From NCBI RefSeq assembly GCF_036417845.1, contig NC_089990.1, positions 4,724,001 through 4,788,000 of the forward strand: a stretch of DNA of 64,000 nucleotides. The letters run 5' to 3'. The notes under the pieces are model-generated. The model searched no databases and had not been told where the DNA came from. It was given only the letters and a program-made list of their open reading frames with translations. Position numbers and translations under genes: made by a program. Source of the DNA: Apteryx mantelli. Its lineage: Eukaryota; Chordata; Aves; Apterygiformes; Apterygidae. This document shows positions 1 through 30,833 of this stretch, piece by piece (the stretch's first letter is position 1; each line of letters opens with the position of its first letter).

Positions 1-2352
1 CTTGTGCCAGGCGTCACACTTGTGCTGCATGGGATCTTCTGAGTCTCCCTGCTTTGCTCCTTGCTGGAGGTCTCTTAGCTCTCCTGCCTGGCAGGTCCTG
101 CAGCTTTTCTGCCGCTACACTGGCAATCACCAGCCAAAATCGCCTCTGCTCTCGATACCCAAGTGTTTCTGCCAGTGGTGAAATCAGCCTCCCGTAGCAT
201 GCACCAGGCTTGCTTACAGTTGACTTTCTTGCTAAGCAAACCCTCTGTTCCCTCAAAAAAACCCACCCAGGTTTTGGTGGCACGAAGGGAGTGGGCAACC
301 ACGGGAGCACTGAGGAGGAAGGAGCTGGTTCAGCTGCAGAAGCAGGTCCCGGTCAGGCAGACTGGGCATCCCGCGAGACAGGCAGTGTTGCACGCAGCAT
401 CCATGCATCTTGCAGGGAGCTGCATGGGAGCATTTCCTTGCATTGACCAGCCTAGCTTGTAATTTGTGGCATAGTATGAAAATCCACTACAGCACTTTTC
501 TGCTCTGTCAATCCATCGCGGCTTTGCTGCGATTCCTCCCCCTGCCCTATTCTTGCAATATAAGTCCGATGATGAAGTTGGTTGGTCTTGCTGTCAGTGG
601 CTCTGACTGACTGCTCGGCATCTGGTCCTGTCCGCGGGCAGCGTTGCGGAGGCTCGGGAGGTGGGGTCTGCTCTGCTTTCCTCCAACTCTGCAGTGATGC
701 AACTTCTTGTTGACTGTCTGTGCTGCTAGCTCCTGTCTGCGCTGCTTTCCCAGGGTGCCACGCCTGTCTATCCGTTCTCCTCTCAAACAGCTTCATGCTT
801 TCCAGACCAAATAATGCATTAAAGAAAATTAGTATTTTCAGCTACAGGCAAACTTTTGTTCTTAAACTAACAAGCGCTTGTGAAGACAGCTCAGAGCTTT
901 AGGCAAAGGAGGCTTTCTAATCCGAGTATGGACATTCAGGAGGATGAGCCTTGGTTGTCATTCAAAACAGCAAGCTGGGCTGTTTGGGTCCTGCCTTCTG
1001 ATGGTCTATGAACTTGAATTCACCGGTCCGTAAAGCTGAATTCATCCTTCATCCTCTTGCTTACAAAGGAATAGGCAAGCCATAGGCAGAGGAGGAAACC
1101 TTTAATTTCTCAGCTTATAGCAGCTGTAGCTAATGAAATGAAAGCTGGAAGATCTTGGGATGCAAATTTCATTTGAGGTTGAATTGAGCCTGCCCAGATC
1201 CCCGTTTGCAAAGACCCTGAGCTACAGGCTGGTTACGCCACCCTGTGTACTAGATGCTGGCTACATCAAGGCTGCAGAGGGCTGAGCCCCAGTCCTTTGA
1301 AAGCCACAATTCTGTCACCGCTGAATTTAGTTATTGGTGTCTACAACCTTGTTCATGGAAAGCCACTGCACGGGGGACATCCTGTCTGCATGTCCCATGG
1401 ATCACCGATTTCTGTAGTTCGTGCTGACCAAAGTGCTGGCAGGCTCCTCGTGCTCTTGTGAGTGGTCTGGGGAAGAGGACGTAGGCAGGTCCCTGGGCCT
1501 TTGCCCATCCTTGTGGTGGTGGTGCCTCAGGGTGGCACCCACCCGGTGAAGTGACCCACCATGAAGCTCACACCTCATGAAGCAAGCCCCTCGTCCTCTC
1601 TGTTTCTTAAATGCCCCTGAAGCCGTGCTGATCTGATCGAAGTGGGGTTTCTGCGTGCTCCTGGTTTAAGCGAGCGCTCCGCGCTTGCTCACGGTGCTCC
1701 TGCCGTGTCTTGCTCGGGAGGGTGGACAGTGTATATAGCCTGTTGTTTGCGTGTCTTCCTGAGAGGCTGATTCTGGGAAATAGGTGGCTGTTTATTCAAG
1801 CGGTTTGCTAGTACAAAAACAAACTGCTTTTCTCTTTTTGCAAACAATATCGTGTATACCACTTCATGCGGAAAGGCCTTCTGCGGGTACTGGTGAGAAC
1901 CCTCACCTTTTGTTTGGGGCAGCTGTGCTCCTCTCTAGGGGACGGGCATGCAGGCAGAGCTTTCAGCATCTATTGCATTAATACTTTAGATTTCTATTTT
2001 CTTCAAAGCTGGGGAAAATGTGAGTGTGGTGTAGTTTTTTTTTGTTTGTTTTTTATTTTTATTTTTTGACTTAGAACATACTTGTAGCAGGTACCTTAAT
2101 GCGTGCAGAACAGCACAGCCTGTAAAATAAACACACAGAGCTAAATATTAACAAGGCTAATGGGATTTCTGACTTGGGAAACGCACTCCTTACCGTCTGC
2201 CGAGTTTCACATCTGTTTTCTTAGTGGAAAGATAAACGTGGCTTCAAGAAGTACAGTGACATTGGTGCTGACTGTTGCTATATTGCTGCTGAAAATCACA
2301 TGTGTTTGAATGCAACTGGGTTTCACACAATGTCCTTTTTTTCCCTCTTTAG
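1..2352. other. non-coding DNA, probably PLS3 intron 1 or upstream region
   Basis: No coding exon is recognisable here. The right edge is a splice acceptor directly before the exon that carries the PLS3 start codon, so the stretch is most simply intron 1. In human the first PLS3 exon is untranslated and lies far upstream. No CpG-rich promoter or obvious first exon is visible, so the true promoter is probably outside the window. A T-rich tract occurs at about 2033-2068. The short open frames here look random. Confidence 0.55.
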
Positions 2353-2372
2353 GTACTCCCTAAATTCATGAG

Positions 2373-22320
<19,948 letters not shown>

Positions 22321-23480
22321 AAGGGTTGATACATGTAAAAAAACAAAACGCAACAAAAAACCCAACCTGCCACCCTGGGTGCATGAGTAGCAGATCAGCT
22401 GTGTCCACGTTGAAATGCTGTTGGCCTAGGAACTGCTGAAGTTCAAAGGACTTTGTTTTGCTTTGCAAGACAAACTCTTATCAAATTCTCAGGGAGAGGA
22501 GTTTTAACCAACAGACGTGCTCTTTTCCCAAAGGAAAGTTTAACTTATCAAGAGCTCACAGAAATGCATTCATAACAGACCAGCATCTTGCAATACTGCT
22601 CTGGAGCTGTTTTCACCTCCTTATTTCTCAGATGCTTGGTGCGTGTTTTTTTTCCCTGAGGGCTGTAAGGTGGTTGGTATGAGTTGTAATGGAAACGAAT
22701 CTTATTTCTGTCTGCAATCCAGTTTAATTTGTATTATATGGTCCAAGCATAGTCTAGGTTTGACCGTTCCTTGCCTTTGCAAACAAAGCTACAGTACAAG
22801 TTGGGACCTGCAGGCCAGCTCACAATGTTAAATGAGAAATGTGTATAATTTTGAAGATGGGTATTCCTATGGTATTCTCTGTACATGGTGCATTTTTTAT
22901 AAACCTAACTATTTTGATTACTTTACAAATAAAGCATGGCAGTTTTTTTCTCTTACTGCTTATATAAAGTATTTTTTTTTTAAGTTAGACTATATACGAG
23001 AATACCACCATCCTTGGACCTCTCGCAGTAACTCATGATATCATGTTGCTGATGGCACAGTTGCACCTGAGAATGGAAGTGAATGCATTTTTGTATGCAT
23101 CTTGGTTCAGTTGTGTGCACCTAGAAAATAATTTTTACAAAAATCTGCATGAAAACTATAACTTTTTTATTTAAAATGCTGTTGGATATAAAACCATAAT
23201 CCATTGTGGGGAGGTTTTGTGCAGGGAAGAGGCAAATGTTATAAACAGCAGGGTTCAATAGACTGAACAGCAAATGTGCTGGAACATAAAACTATTTTTA
23301 CAGATAAAAGGAAGTGTTGTCGCCAAAGAAGGAAGATGCTGTATCCATAGGAGTTAATATTATCTTGCTTTGGCAAGCTGTTTGCTATATTTTGAGATCA
23401 TATTGCTATTCTGAGCTATTCAAAGTGATGTAATATGGTGGCAAAGCATTAGTTGAAATAAAAACATTTAAATACAAGTT
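22321..23480 (+). other. PLS3 3' untranslated region
   Basis: The AT-rich tract after the stop runs to a polyadenylation signal near 23457. A possible earlier signal AATAAA lies at 22928-22933, so short and long 3'UTRs of about 0.6 and 1.15 kb are possible. The short open frames inside are chance. Confidence 0.75.
23457..23462 (+). terminator. PLS3 distal polyadenylation signal AATAAA
   Basis: AATAAA followed by an A/T-rich cleavage region. It is the last such hexamer before the composition changes to intergenic DNA. A second AATAAA at 22928-22933 is a plausible proximal signal. Confidence 0.65.
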
Positions 23481-26400
23481 TCCCTCCTTATTTACATTGG
23501 CCCAGCAATTACTTTTAGGTCGAAGCTCATTTGCTTTTAGGTTAACTTTGGCTGATCTTGATTTTTTTGCACTAGGTCCACTGAGCTGTGCAATCGCCTC
23601 GAGTCATGGCGTGCTCGAGCAGTTGCACAAGTGGTCTGCTAAAGTGACTTTTAAAATGGGTGCTGGTGGTGCAGTTATTCTCGGCTCGCCTTTTAGGCTA
23701 GGCTTGCTTTTATAACGGCTTCCTGAAGTCATTGCTGCTTGTGTTGGTGTCTCTCTGAGCGCCCGATGGCGATGCCCGTGGTGGGGGCCAGCAGCCCCCG
23801 TTGCGGCAAAGCCTGGGAGCACAGGAGGGAAAGCTGCTTCGTGCACCGCGGAGCTGCAGTCCAGCCTCGTGCCTGGAAACCACAGGACTCAGAACAACTT
23901 GTGTGGGTTTGGTGTCATGCAAACAAACTTCTGTGACCTTAACTACTTGGCAGTCCCCCTCCTTCTGACCTGCCTGCTACAGTGATGATTTTTCAGCAGT
24001 GAAAACAAGTAGGCGTGTGTTGTGCAAGAGGCAGGCTGCAGCTCGTCTGCTGCTGTGACTGGGATGAGCTTGTTGATTAGCACAAATTGCATGTTGCTGC
24101 CAGCCTTCACCGTGGGCATCATCTTGGGCAAACGAGGTGGCACAGCTCTAGGTTCAATCATTTTAAACCTCCCACTCGCTCCGAGTCAAATGCTCGGTGG
24201 AGCCTGCGGGAACCCAGTTACCAAATAGGTCATTCTCCATCCATGCTCCAAATCATCCTACTGTGTTGCTGGTGTGAAGGAGCTCTCTTCTGGTAGTGAT
24301 GCTGTCCATGTTCCTGGACCGTGTTGCATAGTTGTACCCTTACTTTTTTTCTTGTGATTGAAGGAGGGGGGGAGGAGAAAACGGGAGGGCACCTCTTTCC
24401 ATGACCTGGTCCTCCAGGAGAAACTGCAGCTGAAGCAGGAGTTCCTGTTGAAAAGCAGTTTCTGTTGAAGTAGGTGTTAGCTAGAACGGCTGAAGCTGTT
24501 GGCAAGAGTCGCACATCTTCCCTTCATTTCCCCTTGTTGGATATTCTGGGTAATTGAATGCGATCATTTTGGCACAGTTACGGGGGACCTGCAAGTCTCT
24601 CCCTTCGTGGTGCGGCAGGGAGATACGTAGGCGCCTTGTGACCGCTAGCAGAGTTATCAGTGGCGCAGGCATCACCCTCATCGCTTATTGAGTATGATGT
24701 ACTGCTAACACGAGTGTGCTCTTGTGCAGCTTGTAAAGCAGAAGCTGCCGCTGCACCAGAGCAGTATTTTGGCTGTTGGAGGCGAGAGAGCCCCTTGTGC
24801 AGCGGCTGGTGAGGAACGTGTCTCGACTCGGATACACGAGCCACGGCCTGTGCAAATCGGCTCCAGAGCCCCTAGGTGAAACTGCAGGTGGCCTGCCTGG
24901 CGTGGGGAAATGAGAAATGATGTTGCTGCTGCGCTTTTCCCCAAGCACAGTGCGTACGCCTGCTCTTTAGCCCATGGGGACCTGCAGAGCGCCTCTTAGA
25001 GCAGGCCTGTACTGCGCGTTCCCATCGGTTAGCTGGGATTTTGGTGCCATCCAGGGGCAAATTCTCGGTACTGCAGTGAACATCAGCAGGAGCATGTTCA
25101 TAGACCGTGTTGACCATGATGTAAGTGGTCTCTGGGGTACCCAAGTGCTGCGATGAGCCAGGTGACCTGCTCAACATCTGGAAGCCAGAAGAGTCTGCAG
25201 TAATTTGTGTCGTGAAGGCCTGGGAGTCGCCAGTGCCTGAGAGCCTGGAGGGCCTTAATGCTCTGGGAACTGCAACATTGGGAGGAGACAGTGTGGAGAT
25301 CCGACTTTCTAGAAAAATGTTTGACTTTACGTCCCCCTCTAAAGGGGGAAAATTGATATGCTTGGCAATTACTGAATAGGAAAACTACTCTAATCCTTAT
25401 GCTGAACGTATTTAAGAAATGGGCTAACTCAGAAGTGATGAGTCAAAGCAGAGACCTCGCAGCGAAGCTCCACCGTTGTCCACCACAGGTCATACAGGAT
25501 TGTCCCAATGCTTCCTGAGACCCCATCTTAGCAGAAAGTCCCTGGCAAACAAGCTTTCAAAATAATTCCTGTTCTGTCAAACTTACTCCCCCAAATTTTT
25601 GACAAGAGCTGGAGATGTAGCGCTCAGTCAGCGCATACCTTTGTTCCTGTGAGTCTTTTTGTTCTTTTAGATGCAGTTATTGTTAAATTTGCTTTTGTTG
25701 CCAAGGCCTTTTGCAGTGTCAGTTTTGGTTGTGTTGAAATATCTTTTTTTTATATATATATTTTTAAACGAAGGTCAACATTTCATATACTAAAAAGTGG
25801 TTTAAAAGAGCTGTGGGACACTTTCGAAAAGTTTGTTCTTACATAAAATGACAAAGTTTAAATTTGCTGGTGGGTCTTGGCAGGTCTGGCCAGGCTCATG
25901 CACGTGGGCACGGAGTGATTTGGTATAAAATGGTTCACGCCAAACGCGGGAAACTGCAGTAAAAGAGCAGTGAGCAGCTCCCAGCACTGCCCACGCTGGG
26001 GCCCTGCGTGGAGACACAAGCTTGGTTAAAAGCGTTTTTTTAAATAGACTTGTTGTCTATGAAAACTTTTTTTGCGGAAAAAGCGATAATTTGCTGCGTG
26101 AGAATCTGCTTCATCCAGAATGCTTATGGGAAGGGGGCGGATTTTTACATATCTCCAGAGTGGAAATCTTTGGGGGGAAAAAATGACACTTTTCCCCTTT
26201 TGGGGATAATTTTTGCTTTGAAATATTAATGGCTGGTTAAAGCAGCGTTTGCAATGCTTCAAAGGGTAAGCTCTATAACTAAACAAATGTATCTTGGGAA
26301 GGGGCAGATGACTGTTCATTAACGTCTTCTGATACTCTGACCTTTTTGCCCTATTCTAAGAGGGGGAAAAAAATGAAAATCTCACATTCTAAGGGAGAAA

Positions 26401-27789
26401 AACGGTTCTGCCCCTCTTTGGTTAAAATGAGGATGCCCCTCTCTGCCTGCCAGGCTTCCTACAAAAAAAATCTTTTTCCTTGGCATTTTTGTAACTTTTG
26501 TGCAACAAATCAGCGTTCAGGTTTTTTTGTGCAGCAGAAATCTGGCTGTCAGGGTGAAATGGCTAAAGCTGGGGTTGTGCCCCACTAGCTTCTTTCCCCG
26601 TCTTTTTTTTTTCCAATTTTGGTCCCCAGCTGTCAGCTCTGTGCTTAGAATTAGCCATTTTTGTTAAGCATCTTGCAGTGATTCCACCCTTGTAGAAGTC
26701 TGCATCTTGCAAAAGGCTCCAGGCTTGCTTGTGAGTGTGTTTTCTCCTTAATCTCCAAGATCTCCTCCAAACGTCTTTCCAAGCCTAGTCTGCGTCTTCA
26801 GAGCCTGTGTATTTTGATGGATGTTCTTCTCATGTTCCTTACCAGCTTCATTCTTTTGTGGATAAAAAATGCAGCCATGTGTTCTTCTGGAGGGTGTTGC
26901 GTACAGCTCGCCAAGCATTTCGATCACTTCTTCATCGTAGCTTGAAGGAGCAATTTAGAGCTGTGCTCCTGTTTGGTGTTTAATGAAGTGGTGGTTTAAA
27001 AATGGCAGGCATATTTTCTGCAAGTCTCCAGTAGAGACAAGTCTCTCTTTCATTTAAAATGCTCACCAATTTGTATTTTTCAAGGGAGAAATCTAATTTT
27101 GCAGGGGCTTTAAAAAAATTGCTGATGTGGGTTTTGTTTGTTTTTATTTCTGCCGTTTTCTATTGCAGATAGATAGAAGAGAGGAATGGAAAGCAAGAAC
27201 CATCCTGGAGATATTTTTCACTGCTTCCAGAAGTATTTCAAGCTGAGGAAAGTGAGGTTGGTAGTGAATGCAATGAAGCGGAGGACTGGGACTGAACAGT
27301 ACAAACAAAATGTAAAGAAAGTATTATAGTATATAAAGTATAAAGAGGAGTATATAAAGAAAGCATTGCCTATTTATTACCTGGCACAAATCTAATCGCA
27401 AATCTTGTAGCACAAGACACAACATTTGTGGTTTTGTGGTGCAGCCCCAGTTCCTCTTCACCAGCCCTGCAGTAACAGCAAAGCTTGGTCTTGCTCTTCC
27501 CTCACCAGCAGGTTTTCATTGCTAAAATGTGCTTTTTCCTTTGTTTTCAGCAAAAAGCAAAGGTTCCTCTTTCCCTCTTATCAGCTTGGCATGGTTCCCC
27601 TAAAGAAAGGGAGGCACCTGATTGCTGTGCCATGTGTTTTATTGCTTGTTTTTACAAGTCCTCGGTAAACGCTGGGCATGTCTTGCGGCAGGTGTTCACG
27701 TACAGCGATAACTGCTGCAAACTCTCTTTGCAGTGTTACCTAGCTATCATTGCATTTTTCTTGGCGAAAAAGCCAACGCGCTGAAAAGA
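23481..27789. other. intergenic DNA after PLS3
   Basis: No gene is recognised. A CTCF-like core AGGTGGCAC lies at 24135-24143 (its 5' half matches poorly). The rest is mixed-composition DNA with short chance open frames on both strands. Confidence 0.6.
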
Positions 27790-28330
27790 AAAATTTATCT
27801 CAGCCTCTGCTGAGCTGCCGCCGGACTGGACAAGGGCTGAGGATGGCCTGGGTGCGCTTTAACCTCTGCGGGGCAGCGAGACGTGCCAAGTGCAAGCAGC
27901 CGCTGCCGCACGTGCCCTGCGCGTGAGAGAGGCCGTGATTTGCCATCGCCGCTCCCGCGAGCGCCTGGCGCGGTCGGGGTCGGCGCGGGGGGCTGCTGGC
28001 GCGAGGCTGTGCCGACCGCAGAGCCGAAGCGTCTTCGCCCCTTCGGCTAATACAATACGCAGCTAATAGGTATAATAGCTATTATATGCGTTATGCTCGC
28101 GATACCCCAGCGCCGCCCGCACGCGGGAAGCCGCTCGCTCCCCGAGGCTTTGCCGCCCCGGAGTGGGGCCTGCAGCCTCCGCCGGGCGCAAGGCGGCCGC
28201 GGGGCTTTCGCGGCCTCCCGAAACGGCCCCGAGCGCCGGGTCTCGCGCCACGCCGCGCCGGGGCGACTGCTCCGAGGGCCCCGAGCTCGTCGATGCGAGA
28301 TTTCGTTGCTGTCGAACCTCACCGTTAAGC
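27790..28330. promoter_or_regulatory. CpG-island-like segment between PLS3 and the LRR pseudogene
   Basis: Very dense CpG (for example GGCGCGGTCGGGGTCGGCGC at about 27967-27986). The dense part continues into the LRR gene remnant to about 28700. In its centre sits an AT-rich insert with the perfect 16-bp palindrome TATAATAGCTATTATA (28071-28086). Beside it is an 8-bp stem hairpin, AGCCGAAG 28022-28029 with CTTCGGCT 28041-28048. There is no adjacent active gene to explain it as a normal promoter; it lies 3' of the pseudogene. Confidence 0.55.
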
Positions 28331-29424
28331 GAGGAGGAGGCCGGGCGCCGGGAAGGCGCAGGGCGGCCCCTCCGTCACGCCGCCGGAGCTCGCCGTCCTC
28401 CTCAAGGCCCGGAACGTGTTGCAGTCGCGCTGCCAGCGGTTGTGGGACAAAAAGACGTGTTTCGGCCTCGGCAGCCGGGCGGGAAGGGAGCTGAGGTGGT
28501 TCCTCAGGTTCAGGTGGGGGAAGCGCAGCCTGGTCAAAGGGGCGAAAGCCGAGCCGGAGGTGGAGGAGAGCCGGCTGTTGTTCAGGTACGGGTTTCGCAG
28601 GTTGGGCAGCTGCCGAAAGGCGCAGCCGATCCCCGTGAGCCTGTTGGCTTCGAGGTGCGGGGTCCCGAGCTGGATCAACCCGTCGAAAAGCCGATTAGGC
28701 AAATGGGCGATGCGGTTGCGGCCTAAACTTAACACGCCCAACCTGAGGAGCTTTGCGAAAGCGCCGATCTGAATGATCCGTGTCCGACTCTTCCTGAGAT
28801 TCAGCTCCTACAAGGTTTCCAGGTCCCTCAGGGAGTCTCTGCCCACAGCTTCCGTGTGGTTTCCCTCCAGAGAGAGCGTCGCGAGGCCGGAGAGGTTCCC
28901 GAAGGCTTGCGGGACGTAGCGCGTGTTATCGGAGGCCAAGTCGAGCTGTTCCAGAGAGGGCAGGTGGGAAAAGAGCAGCGGGTGCAGTGGGATAAATCCG
29001 GGCTGGTGAGGTTTCGCAGCCCTCTGAAGGCGTTTGGGCACAGGGAGGTGAGGTGCGAGTTCCCGCTGAGGTGCAGCTCCCGCAGCTGCCCAAGAGCCAG
29101 GAATGTCCCTGGCGCCAGGAAAGTCAGGCTGTTCCCATCTGACCAGAGGCTGTGGAGGGAAGGCAGGTTTCCAAATGCATTGTGGCTCAGGATCTGCAGA
29201 TAGTGATTGGAGAGGCTTAGGGAGACGGTGGATGCGGCTTTTTCTGCAGGGAGGGCGCTCAGTCCGGCTGTGTTGCAGCGGATGGTCACTTCAGGTGCAC
29301 ATTTGCACACGCTTGGGCTTGAATCGGAGGTATTCAGACTCTGCCCAGCCTTTGCTGCACAAGTAAATACTGATATAACAAGAAAGAACATGACCAGCCA
29401 CAAGCCAGACCCCACATCTAATAC
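28325..29424 (-). pseudogene. degraded nyctalopin-like leucine-rich-repeat gene
   Basis: Read on the minus strand, a coding exon begins after a strong acceptor (pyrimidine tract then CTCTCAG, boundary at 29425/29424). ATG is at 29391-29389, with a signal peptide (MFFLVISVFTCAAKAG). Next come an N-terminal cysteine cap (VCKCAP...IRCN), about nine 24-residue repeats (LPSLHSL, LGQLRELHL, LPSLEQLDL, LSGLATLSL, LRLGVLSLGRN...), and a degraded C-terminal cap (NRWQRDC where NPWxCDC is expected). The closest layout I recall is human nyctalopin (NYX), nearly gap-free over the first and middle repeats. Damage seen: a frameshift near 28985 that removes about five residues, an in-frame TAG at 28808-28810, Leu-to-Pro changes in four repeats, and loss of cap residues. 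The acceptor argues for an unprocessed gene, not a retrocopy. Relatives such as Nogo-receptor, CPN2 or IGFALS-like proteins fit less well. Confidence 0.75.
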
Positions 29425-30763
29425 CTGAGAGGTGCTGGAGAAGGAGGCAAAAAAAAGAGCTTGTAGCTTTCGGGTAGGTGAATCGCAAGTGTAGCAAAGA
29501 CAGCGTAAGGGTGGCAAAGACGGCTGGGCTGTTTTTAACACAGTGAAGTTAAATTAGCTGGTTGCATCTGCTGCAGACCAATGGGGATAAAGGCTTTAGG
29601 TGGATAAAAGCTGATTAAGTGTTACCGAGCTGTAAAGAGCATTGCTGGGAGACGGGGAGGTTTCTCAGCCGTGCATTGCGCTCTGGCCTGGAGGCAAGTT
29701 TTCCCACCTCCTGCCCTTGCAAACAGCAGCAGGTAACCTGCGCTGGGCTGCGGGCTCAAGGAGTGTGCCGGCTCCGGCCCTAGCTCCTCTGCAGCCAAAG
29801 AGGAGGCCAGCACTGGCCGTGGGAGGCTCGCGTTCCCCGGGATACCTCCGGGCTCCGGACGGATTGAAGTGGCACCTGGAGCAAAGAAAAGCTGCAAGCA
29901 TAAGCAGAGACTTTCTGCACAAACCTTCCTCTGAGCCTGCGAGCTTTAAATGCAACCTCTGTCCAGGGGCAGCTCCCCCAGGCCAGGTCCACGGCGTGCG
30001 CGGGTGCCTTGTGCCCAGTTCCTCTGTGAAGCACAAGTTTCCATTTGGACGTCTCACTCGAGCAGGAATGAGAAGGTGACTGGGAAAGGCCAGCTCTTTG
30101 CCCTTACACCTGTGGTCTTTCCAAAGGCTTCCAGCTGCTCCAACTTGCTGGAAGGAAACATAGTTGGGCACCAAACCCAGGCAGCTGAATATCCTGATGG
30201 AGCATCTTCTTGAGATAAGGCTTGAGCAACCCCCATCTCATCCGAGAAGGGCTGGCCACCCTCCCTGGGCACTAGTGTCCCTGTGTGGCACATAGCCACT
30301 CTGCTGTGAGTCCTGAGGCTCCCAGCCAGCCACTCCTGACCATCCCGGCAAGGCTCTGGGTCTTTGGGAGCATGTCCCAGCATCCAGGAGCCCAGCAAGG
30401 TTGGCGCCTTGGGCTTCAGGCAAAGCAGGTGCCCCCTTCCCCAGGGTGGTAATGGAGCACCCACGAGACTGCCAGGGCTGCGCTGCCTGTCTCCAGTGGG
30501 TCTGAAGGTGCCATCAAACAGCCACAGCTAGTCTTGGGGCCCTAAAGGCTCATGTCCTTGGGCCCCTGCCTGGTTTTCATCCCATATCCAGAGCATAAAG
30601 GAAAGTATCTGTTTTCATTTACAAGATCCGATATGCATTCACTCTTCCCATGTGGATATTGGTTTCTGGAAAGGAGCAAGTGACCGGACCTATATGAGGA
30701 CATTCCTGAATCCTCCTCGGATCCCCAAGTTCGTCTTGCTCCTTTGCTGCCTGCATCCTGGAG

Positions 30764-30833
30764 GAGGTATGATAAGCCTCTGGGCTCATTAATGTCATTA
30801 ATGAGGTATGATGAGCCTCTGGGCTCATTAATG
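30764..30833. repeat. short tandem duplication, 31-bp copies 39 bp apart
   Basis: Copies at 30764-30794 and 30803-30833 (gaggtatgat-a/g-agcctctggg and the following ctcattaatg) differ at a single base. The near identity suggests a recent local duplication. No function is apparent. Confidence 0.9.

Noticed and set aside
28163-28726. 187-codon plus-strand open frame over the LRR remnant
   Set aside because: Antisense to the pseudogene in CpG-rich DNA, where stops are rare; Arg/Ala/Gly-rich random composition.
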